The notes under the pieces: generated by a model
Told to the model about the DNA's origin: nothing
The model's database searches: none
The model's input: the letters and a program-made list of their open reading frames with translations, nothing else
In this document: piece after piece, positions 58,427 through 64,000 of the stretch
How positions within the stretch are numbered: the first letter of the stretch is position 1
Layout of the letters: every line of letters begins with the position of its first letter
Assembly: GCA_963772845.1 (NCBI GenBank)
Contig: CAVYYW010000010.1
Coordinates: 119,333-183,332 of the forward strand
DNA from: CAVYYW01 sp963772845
GTDB taxonomy: Bacteria; Bacillota; Bacilli; Bacillales; Sporolactobacillaceae
Reading direction: 5' to 3'
Length of the DNA: 64,000 nt
Position numbers and translations under genes: made by a program

Positions 58427-58969
58427 TTATTGATAAATAGGTTTAGGGGAAATAACAGACTTATGCTGATTCATAAGCTCTAGGAAGGCAGCTCGGGCAT
58501 TGGACGTCTGGAAGGCTCTTTTAGGGACAATACAAGCTGTTTGGTGATTTATGTAAAATAAAAAGTAATTTTCAGATTCAATGGCTCTTTCAATGTCCTT
58601 CCAATTAATCCGTTTATCTCCGGCCGCTGTTTGATCTCTTATACCTTGATCATTAAGTGTGAACGCGTGCCTTTCGTTTTGCCTGGGATGATGCTGCTCC
58701 GTGTAACGCTTGGCCTGCCGCTCGATATAATCGAGAAAGAACTTTGGATAAAAGACCGTCCACAGAAGCCAGATGGGAACAAAAACACTTAATAGCCCAG
58801 ATAATGTGCCGTGGCCATACAAAGCGGACACAAAAGGAACGATAAGAAAAATGGTGGAATAAATATACCGCTGCCTCAATAGATTCCGGCGTACGGCATT
58901 TGAGTGGGTTGCGTGATATATATTAAAAGCCAGATAGTCTTCTTTTGTCAGTGAATAGACAATTTTCAT
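58427..58969 (-). CDS. YcxB-like membrane protein
   Basis: A 180-residue protein with two adjacent helices at about residues 35-75 (YIYSTIFLIVPFVSALYG, LLSVFVPIWLLWTVFYP) and a C-terminal cytosolic domain with FTLNDQGIRDQTAAGDKRIN, WKDIERAIESENYFLFYI and CIVPKRAF. This layout is that of the YcxB-like family (PF14317). Function is unknown. GGAGGAAC precedes the ATG. Confidence 0.82.
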   Translation of the reverse strand: MKIVYSLTKEDYLAFNIYHATHSNAVRRNLLRQRYIYSTIFLIVPFVSALYGHGTLSGLLSVFVPIWLLWTVFYPKFFLDYIERQAKRYTEQHHPRQNERHAFTLNDQGIRDQTAAGDKRINWKDIERAIESENYFLFYINHQTACIVPKRAFQTSNARAAFLELMNQHKSVISPKPIYQ

Positions 58970-59154
58970 AGGTTCCTCCGATTAGATAAGTGAGAGATAG
59001 TCTAGGGCTATAATTATGACCCCCTGCTCCTCAATTGTTCAAGACCATTATATCCTTTTTTAAGCCGGAGGACATAGAACCATAGAATCCGGCAAGCAAA
59101 ATATAATTGCCGAACTCATGATTTGTTAAGCAAGAATATGAAGGAGGATGCAGA

Positions 59155-59343
59155 ATGAATTCGGTGATGATGACGGTGTTCCCGCTTGTGACATTCGTTT
59201 CGATATTGCTTCCATTGGCACTGATCATTTTTGGTGTTTATTTTGCCATTAAGCTGTTGAAACACTTGGAAAGCCAGAAAGAAAGCATGGGTGCATTGCA
59301 AAAAGAACTTGCTGAAATAAAAGATGTGCTAAAAAATCGATAA
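59155..59343 (+). CDS. Small single-pass membrane protein with coiled-coil tail
   Basis: A 62-residue protein with a long N-terminal helix through the membrane (VFPLVTFVSILLPLALIIFG, continuing VYFAIKLL) and a C-terminal amphipathic helix SQKESMGALQKELAEIKDVL with heptad spacing. AAGGAGG lies seven bases before the ATG, a strong site. The family is not recognised. It is followed 32 bp later by the P-loop kinase gene and may share its transcript. Confidence 0.6.
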   Translation: MNSVMMTVFPLVTFVSILLPLALIIFGVYFAIKLLKHLESQKESMGALQKELAEIKDVLKNR

Positions 59344-59375
59344 AAAATAACGGATTTAATAAAAAGGCGGGTGCC

Positions 59376-59912
59376 ATGTTGGCTGGGAAAATCTATATCA
59401 TTTCAGGACCTTCAGGAGTTGGCAAGTCCACAACGTCAAAAAGGTTAGCAGGGCAGCTGGCCGACAGCGTATGGCTTTCAGGGGATCTGATCAGCGCCAT
59501 GCATATCAATGGACGAAAGATGCCTTGGGAGAGTGAAGAGGAACTCTCTTTGATTTGGGAAAATATTATCAGCCTAACAAGTAATTTCGTTGCTTTTGAG
59601 TTAAATGTGGTCATAGATTATGTGACATTTCCAAGAGAGATGCAAAGGGTTTTCGAAAGGACGGCCCATTTTCATACAGAAGTTGTGTATGTGCTCTTGT
59701 GGACCGATCCTTCTGAATTAACAAGACGGGATAAATTAAGGCCAGCTGGTTTTCAAATGGGAGAGCGGTGTACGGCATTATATAAGGAATTTAAAGCTCT
59801 TACGATTCCAGAAAATTATTTTATTAACACAACCCATGCAACAGTGGATCAAGTGATAGAGATCATTCTTCAAAAGGAATCTTATCAGCCCTTCGAATGG
59901 AAAGCGAAATAA
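59376..59912 (+). CDS. P-loop kinase-like ATPase (AAA_33 type)
   Basis: A 178-residue small-molecule-kinase-like protein. Walker A is GPSGVGKS at residues 11-18. LSGDLISAMHIN has an Asp that often binds the acceptor, and LLWTDPSELTRRDKLRPAG supplies a lid with Arg residues. It resembles gluconate or chloramphenicol phosphotransferase-like kinases. The substrate is unknown. GGCGGG precedes the ATG. A short hairpin with ATCCGG/CCGGAT arms lies after the stop. Confidence 0.8.
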   Translation: MLAGKIYIISGPSGVGKSTTSKRLAGQLADSVWLSGDLISAMHINGRKMPWESEEELSLIWENIISLTSNFVAFELNVVIDYVTFPREMQRVFERTAHFHTEVVYVLLWTDPSELTRRDKLRPAGFQMGERCTALYKEFKALTIPENYFINTTHATVDQVIEIILQKESYQPFEWKAK

Positions 59913-59970
59913 TAGAGAAGGAATCCGGAGTGGGGATTAAAAATTCACCCCGGATCATATAGGAAAGCGG

Positions 59971-60307
59971 TCAATGTATGATAAGCACAGTTGCCAAACA
60001 TAAGAGACCTCCTGTAAAAAGATAGTGATGCCAATGGTTTCTAGTCAATAATATCCGGCCATTCAGCCATCTGGATATGAGACTAGCAGTATTGATCAGC
60101 AGAAAAACCCATAAGGGGACGAAAGCGAACAAAGTGTAAAGTCCGGTGAGAAAAATAAGACAGTGAGTGAGCAGAAAAAACCATAAAACCTTCAAATGAC
60201 TTTTTGAGTGCATGCTCACCGGGGGCAGCCCGGATGCCAATAATTTTAATAATACCACCAACCATGCTTACTCCACCGAATAGTAAAAGCAGAAAACTGC
60301 CAGCCAT
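59971..60307 (-). pseudogene. Frameshifted small membrane protein gene under MerR-type promoter
   Basis: ATG 60307, with AAAGGAG upstream, begins MAGSFLLLLFGGVSMVGGII and reaches IRAAPG. At a run of five C near 60229 the frame then leaves the hydrophobic pattern and ends at 60083. In the next frame the pattern continues as SHLKVLWFFLLTHCLIFLTG, VPLWVFLLINTASLISRWLN and LFTGGLLCLATVLII to 59971. A single-base change in the C-run would rejoin a four-helix protein of about 112 residues. It is divergent from a MerR regulator. Confidence 0.6.
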
Positions 60308-60331
60308 ATACGCATCTCTCCTTTTTTATAA

Positions 60332-60362
60332 ATTTTAGTCCGTGTGGTCGACCACACGTCAA
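60332..60362 (-). promoter_or_regulatory. MerR-type promoter with 18-bp perfect palindrome
   Basis: On the minus strand TTGACG (60362-60357) and TAAAAT (60337-60332) are separated by 19 bp. The spacer is almost filled by the perfect palindrome CGTGTGGTCGACCACACG (60341-60358). This is the spacing and dyad arrangement of MerR-regulated promoters. It faces away from the merR gene toward the small membrane protein gene. Confidence 0.8.
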
Positions 60363-60435
60363 TGGAAATTAAATCAGCAATTGAATGTAAAATCCCTTTC
60401 GTTCTGTCGATATTATTTTTAGGGAGGGAAAGCAG

Positions 60436-60801
60436 TTGAAAATAGGTCAATTCACAAAATTAATGGAAACAACAAAAGAGACAGTCCGTCACTATGAAAG
60501 CCTGGACCTGTTAAATCCCCGACGGGAAAAAAACTTGCGAATTTATTCGAACAAAGATTGCCAAGACTTTGAAGCGATTAAAGAAATGAAGGAACTTGGC
60601 CTTTCGTTAAAAAATATACAGGATGTTTTTTACATAAAAAGACAGCAGGGCTGCGGATCAGGGGAATTATTACATACGATTATGGAACGTCTTTATCATT
60701 TGCTCGATCTGACATCAATAGAGATTAAGCAGCTTTCAGAAAGAAAAGTGAAACTTCTTGACCTCGTACAAGCATTAGAGAGACTGGCGGGAGAAGTATG
60801 A
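60436..60801 (+). CDS. MerR-family regulator
   Basis: A 121-residue regulator with the winged helix in residues 1-70 (KIGQFTKLMETTKETVRHYE, SLDLLNPRREKNLRIYSNKD) and a dimer helix from about residue 80 to 118. A single Cys in RQQGCGSGELL cannot form the multi-Cys metal site of MerR or CueR, so the signal is probably not a soft metal by that route. The start is TTG 60436, with GGGAGGG upstream. It overlaps the cyclase gene by four bases. The divergent 19-bp-spacer promoter is its likely target. Confidence 0.85.
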   Translation: MKIGQFTKLMETTKETVRHYESLDLLNPRREKNLRIYSNKDCQDFEAIKEMKELGLSLKNIQDVFYIKRQQGCGSGELLHTIMERLYHLLDLTSIEIKQLSERKVKLLDLVQALERLAGEV

Positions 60802-62606
60802 TATTTGGAGATATTTTAAAAAAAGAAAACCAGATGGGGATGGATTTAATCTCGATTCCGGCTAACCGTGCACAAAAAAGACTGGCCGCTGTCATCGCCT
60901 GTCTTTTTTTAGCTGCAGGGATGATCACGTTACCATTCTCTTCTTACCCTTTAGGAGAATTAAAACCGATTTTTCCAATGTTTATTGCCTGGGTCCTTCT
61001 TGGGGATTTAATGACCTCGTATCTTTTGTATAATCAATTTCGAGTGACCGGTTCGAAAGCCATTTTAATATTATCAGGCACTTTTTTATACACCGGCCTG
61101 ATTACGATCCCCCATTTGTTAACCTTCCCTGGCGTGTTTTCCGAGACGGGTCTTTTGGGTGCAGGCAAGCAAACAGCAGTTTGGTTCTGGGTGTGCTGGC
61201 ATGGTGGGTTTCCAATCGGAATTTTGACATATGCCTTTTTTTATAAATACAACCGAACGACAGTCAAACAAAAATTTTACTATACACTTTGGCTAACAGG
61301 CACTGTTGTCGCTGTGATTTTTGTGATCACTGTTCTGCTTACCAAGTTTCACAGTCTGATACCTGAGATCATTCAAAAGGGAAACTATCATTCTCTCATT
61401 ACGTCAGGCGTCGGTCCGATTGTCTGGGGAATAAATCTGATGGCGCTTCTAAGCGTGGTTTTTCTTCTTAAAACGAAATCACTGCTTCATTTATGGCTTG
61501 CAGTCTCAGTCTTTTCATTCTTTATTGATGTCAGTTTGACGATGTTTGCTGGGACACGCTACAGTCTTGGATGGTATGTTGCTCGATTTAATTCTTTGAC
61601 CTCTTCCACAGTGGTGCTGACGGTTTTCTTTTATGAGATCAACCGTCTTTATGTGAGAGTAACGGATTCTCAAAAGAAACTTGCCGAATCGCGGGCAGGC
61701 ATGGAAACCATTCTCGAAAGCATCACTGACGCTTTTTTTGCGCTGGATGAAGAATACCGATATACCTATCAGAACAAAAAAGCGGAAAAGTATTCGCGGC
61801 AATCAAGTGAGTTTTTAATGGGAAAGGTTTTTTGGGAAGAGTATCCACACTTCAAAGATACCGAGCTTTTTAAAGCATGCGAAGCTGCTAGAATAACAAA
61901 AAAGGAACAAAAGTGTACACAATTTTCTCAGATGAGCAAATGTTGGTTTGACTTTCATATTTACCCGTCTAAAGAGGGAATGAGTGTCTATTATCATGAT
62001 GTAACAGCTCGTAAACTGGCCGAGAAAAGGCTGCAGGAAGCGAATAATAAATTACAGGAAGCCAATAGCATTTTAATGGATGCTTCTTTTAAAGATGGGC
62101 TCACCGGCGTTTTTAACCGCCGTTATTTCGACCAGAAGATGGACGAGGAGTGGAAAAAAAGCATCGCTTTACACACACCGGTTTCCTTAATCATGCTGGA
62201 TATTGATTATTTCAAAAAATATAATGATACATATGGGCATCAGGCCGGTGATGAGTGTCTTAAAACCGTTGCCAGGGGCGCAAAAAGATACTTGCAAACG
62301 ACTCCAGGATATTTAACACGATACGGCGGTGAAGAATTTGCAGTGATTCTGCCGGGGATGGACCACGAAGAAGCGATTCGGGAAGCTGAGGTGATCCGGA
62401 AGCTGATCATTTCGCTTGCGATTGACCACAAAGCTTCTCCCATCCTGCCAACGGTCAGTGCCAGTCTTGGAGTGGCGACATTGGGTGCAGCGGAGGGTCA
62501 AATGACCGTTGAAGCACTGATTCAGGAGGCAGATCAGGCGCTTTACAGGGCAAAAGAGCAGGGGCGGAATTGCGTTATGGGTTCCGATTTAAAGATGCAT
62601 ATCTAA
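60798..62606 (+). CDS. MASE4-PAS-GGDEF diguanylate cyclase
   Basis: A 602-residue membrane sensor. Seven or eight helices in residues 28-290 match the MASE4 input domain (GELKPIFPMFIAWVLLGDL, VWFWVCWHGGFPIGILTYAF). A PAS domain at about 305-415 and a short coiled coil (KRLQEANNKLQEANS) follow. The GGDEF domain at about 430-595 has DIDYFKKYNDTYGHQAGD and an active GGEEF at 510-514. An upstream RxxD inhibitory site is not obvious. It should make c-di-GMP in response to a membrane or PAS signal. It is translationally coupled to the merR gene. Confidence 0.92.
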   Translation: MIFGDILKKENQMGMDLISIPANRAQKRLAAVIACLFLAAGMITLPFSSYPLGELKPIFPMFIAWVLLGDLMTSYLLYNQFRVTGSKAILILSGTFLYTGLITIPHLLTFPGVFSETGLLGAGKQTAVWFWVCWHGGFPIGILTYAFFYKYNRTTVKQKFYYTLWLTGTVVAVIFVITVLLTKFHSLIPEIIQKGNYHSLITSGVGPIVWGINLMALLSVVFLLKTKSLLHLWLAVSVFSFFIDVSLTMFAGTRYSLGWYVARFNSLTSSTVVLTVFFYEINRLYVRVTDSQKKLAESRAGMETILESITDAFFALDEEYRYTYQNKKAEKYSRQSSEFLMGKVFWEEYPHFKDTELFKACEAARITKKEQKCTQFSQMSKCWFDFHIYPSKEGMSVYYHDVTARKLAEKRLQEANNKLQEANSILMDASFKDGLTGVFNRRYFDQKMDEEWKKSIALHTPVSLIMLDIDYFKKYNDTYGHQAGDECLKTVARGAKRYLQTTPGYLTRYGGEEFAVILPGMDHEEAIREAEVIRKLIISLAIDHKASPILPTVSASLGVATLGAAEGQMTVEALIQEADQALYRAKEQGRNCVMGSDLKMHI

Positions 62607-62764
62607 AGGTTCCTAAATTGGGGTATAGTGTAAAGAGATCTGATTCGAATAAGGTAGAATTGTAAAGCTTTTATTAATCGAGGGGGCTGCATGGTTTACC
62701 CTCAACAATAAATGTTAAGATTGACTTACGAATTTGATTAAACACTAGAAAGGGGCACAATTTA

Positions 62765-63244
62765 ATGGCTCTTTTAGATAATTTTTCACTTATCATTGCC
62801 CTTGCAGGTGTGGTTGTCGCTCAAGTCCTGAAAGTGCCGATTAAGCTCATTATCACCCGACGCTTGGACTTCGGGCTTTTACTTAGCAACGGAAGTATGC
62901 CGAGCTCCCATTCATGCGCGGTAGCAGCCTTGGCAACCGGGGTGGGTCTTGAATCAGGATTTAACTCAACAATTTTTGCTGTAGCCGCTTTGTTTGCAAT
63001 CATTACGATGTTCGATGCAGCAGGTGTGAGACGCCAGGCGGGGGAACAGGCATCACTGTTAAACCAGCTGCGCAAAGACTTTTCCACTTTTGTATCAGAA
63101 TTTAAATCCTGGCAGACCAAACAGGAAGACCAGAAGCAAAAGGATTTAAAAGAATTACTCGGACATAAGCCGGCTGAAGTTTATTCCGGCGCAATCATTG
63201 GTATTGTCATGGCTTTGCTTGTTTACCATTACTTATGGACTTAA
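62765..63244 (+). CDS. Divergent PAP2 family protein (YuiD-like)
   Basis: A 159-residue membrane protein of the DUF212/YuiD family. It has three or four helices and the conserved GSMPSSHSCAVAALATGVGL and FDAAGVRRQAGEQASLLNQL segments that replace the phosphatase motifs of classical PAP2 enzymes. HKPAEVYSGAIIGIVMALLV closes it. The activity is unproven. AAAGGGGC precedes the ATG. Monocistronic with a terminator. Confidence 0.9.
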   Translation: MALLDNFSLIIALAGVVVAQVLKVPIKLIITRRLDFGLLLSNGSMPSSHSCAVAALATGVGLESGFNSTIFAVAALFAIITMFDAAGVRRQAGEQASLLNQLRKDFSTFVSEFKSWQTKQEDQKQKDLKELLGHKPAEVYSGAIIGIVMALLVYHYLWT

Positions 63245-63266
63245 GAAAGCTCGTCCGATCAATACG

Positions 63267-63315
63267 TACCCTATAGAGCAGACGCTAAAAAAGGTCCTCT
63301 CTATAGGGTATTTTA
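63267..63315 (+). terminator. Rho-independent terminator of yuiD-like gene
   Basis: TACCCTATAGAG (63267-63278) pairs perfectly with CTCTATAGGGTA (63299-63310) around a 20-nt loop, followed by TTTT. Confidence 0.8.
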
Positions 63316-63542
63316 GTGAGCAAATTAAGATTGAGACGGTCAAAATGGATCTCAGAATGTAAAGGGAGTGCAAGATTTCCGGTACCTCAGTTCTATTAAA
63401 AACGAGTAACCGTGCTTTTCGGATAAGTGGGGAAAGGCGAGCCGTCAATTCCAACAGGCTTCACGTTGTGAGTTTGTTGTTGCATAAAACTGGACAAACA
63501 CTGCTCATGTGTCTGAAAAAGCACAATTTGTGGATGATACAT
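63316..63542. other. Gene-free spacer
   Basis: No open frame with a ribosome site. GGGGAAAGGCGAGCCGTCAA near 63430 is vaguely like gene text, but no continuous protein signature emerges in any frame. Confidence 0.4.
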
Positions 63543-63579
63543 TAACTTACTTTTTGTAAGCAGGGGAATGTAGTATAAT
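63543..63579 (+). promoter_or_regulatory. Promoter and dyad upstream of the HxlR gene
   Basis: A consensus TATAAT (63574-63579) is preceded by the dyad CTTAC-TTTTT-GTAAG (63546-63560), which overlaps the -35 region. HxlR regulators commonly bind such short dyads; autoregulation is inferred. Confidence 0.6.
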
Positions 63580-63623
63580 AAATTTATTGAGTAATAAGGA
63601 ATGGGAAGATTGGAGGGATATTG

Positions 63624-63941
63624 ATGGCGAGTAGCAGTTTATGCCCAAAATTCGAGATGGCTTTTCAGCTGTTAGGGAAAAGATGGACAGGAGTCATTCT
63701 GCGTGTCCTGTCTAACCAGCCCTTGCGATTTAATGAAATGGCCGATAACATCCCGCATATTAGCCAAAAAATGCTTTCCGACCGATTAAAAGAATTAGAA
63801 GAACAGGGAATTGTAGTAAGAGAGGTCTATCCTGAAACACCAGTGCGAATTGTCTATCGTCTTTCAGAACGTGGTGAGGCGCTTTGCCCTGTCTTAGATG
63901 AAGTACAAAAGTGGGCAGATAAATGGATCGAAACAATATAA
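63624..63941 (+). CDS. HxlR-family transcriptional regulator
   Basis: A 105-residue winged-helix regulator of the HxlR type. SLCPKFEMAFQLLGKRWTGV, LSNQPLRFNEMADNIPHISQ, KMLSDRLKELEEQGIVVREV and VRIVYRLSERGEALCPVLDE are the standard blocks. Cys8, in the SSSLCP segment before the first helix, is the position used by redox or aldehyde sensors such as HypR and HxlR. ATG 63624 is favoured by GGAGGG spacing over TTG 63621. No target gene lies within the window downstream. Confidence 0.9.
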   Translation: MASSSLCPKFEMAFQLLGKRWTGVILRVLSNQPLRFNEMADNIPHISQKMLSDRLKELEEQGIVVREVYPETPVRIVYRLSERGEALCPVLDEVQKWADKWIETI

Positions 63942-63946
63942 TGGCT

Positions 63947-63992
63947 AAAAGCTCAGTGGTTCCGAAAGCTCGGAACGCTGGGCTTTTTTTTA
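63947..63992 (+). terminator. Rho-independent terminator
   Basis: AAAGCTCAGTGGTTCCGA pairs with TCGGAACGCTGGGCTTT, with one mismatch, around AAGC. A run of seven or more T follows. Confidence 0.88.
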
Positions 63993-64000
63993 TGCTTCTG

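Noticed and set aside
1..64000. Prophage, integrative element or genomic island
   Set aside because: No integrase, transposase, structural phage genes, tRNA attachment site or consistent shift in codon use was seen; the accessory character comes from repeats and decayed genes.

Overview
This window looks like a chromosomal segment of an endospore-forming member of the Bacillaceae. The evidence is a splA-splB spore photoproduct lyase operon, a CotF-type coat protein, a Rap phosphatase with a damaged phr gene, FosB, YcnI/YcnK, YjcD, YfmR, YuiD and YisL relatives, strong AGGAGG-type ribosome binding sites, frequent TTG/GTG starts, and hairpin-plus-T-run terminators. The genus cannot be fixed from sequence alone. 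There is no prophage, transposase, integrase, CRISPR array, rRNA or tRNA that I can see.

Layout. 0-4.6 kb: small membrane proteins, a long direct repeat, a composite hairpin/minisatellite repeat, a flavin amine oxidase and an XRE regulator. 4.7-7.1 kb: a fused anthranilate synthase (TrpE and TrpG in one chain) behind a leader with eleven NAG triplets and two mutually exclusive pairings, which reads as a TRAP-controlled translational switch. 7.1-15 kb: a broken MBL-fold gene, a MerR/TipAS-type regulator with its 19-bp-spacer promoter, a flavin monooxygenase and a VOC protein, an MscS channel, a DUF2252 protein, and a YqcI/cupin pair. 15.2-17.3 kb: a 2-kb gene-free block of interspersed repeats. 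17.4-22.4 kb: coat protein, splAB, rap-phr, XRE regulator and small membrane proteins. 22.4-29 kb: fosB, ycnK, ycnI (without ycnJ), an MBL hydrolase, pabA with a pabB-pabC fusion (folate), and proC. 29.1-29.8 kb: a 13-unit minisatellite of about 52 bp. 29.9-41.3 kb: MFS transporter, YjcD-type helicase, a DUF2071 protein, a DEAD-box helicase, a PAS/GGDEF/EAL protein and an ABC-F protein. 41.3-42.9 kb: stacked repeat families. 42.9-48.7 kb: small genes, a frameshifted GNAT gene, an ArsB/NhaD-type permease, an epimerase remnant, an acyltransferase and a VanZ protein. 49.4-53.4 kb: a STAS protein, then a three-gene polyprenyl-phosphate glycosylation module. 53.4-54.8 kb: an apparently intact SAM-I riboswitch and terminator with no gene behind it. 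54.8-64 kb: an Fbp-like small protein, two isochorismatase-fold hydrolases, threonine aldolase, a P-loop kinase, a MerR regulator coupled to a MASE4/PAS/GGDEF cyclase, YuiD and an HxlR regulator.

Two themes tie the region together. First, chorismate is partitioned by two self-contained enzyme sets: TrpEG carries its own glutaminase, and PabA plus PabBC serve folate. Only the tryptophan enzyme has the TRAP-like leader. Second, at least three families of interspersed repeats (called R1, R2 and R3 here), each with conserved hairpins, fill the gaps between genes. They repeatedly sit where something is missing: the 5' end of the MBL gene, ycnJ, the gene after the SAM riboswitch, and the 5' end of the epimerase. 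Repeat-associated gene loss appears to be shaping this chromosome. All repeat counts are by eye.
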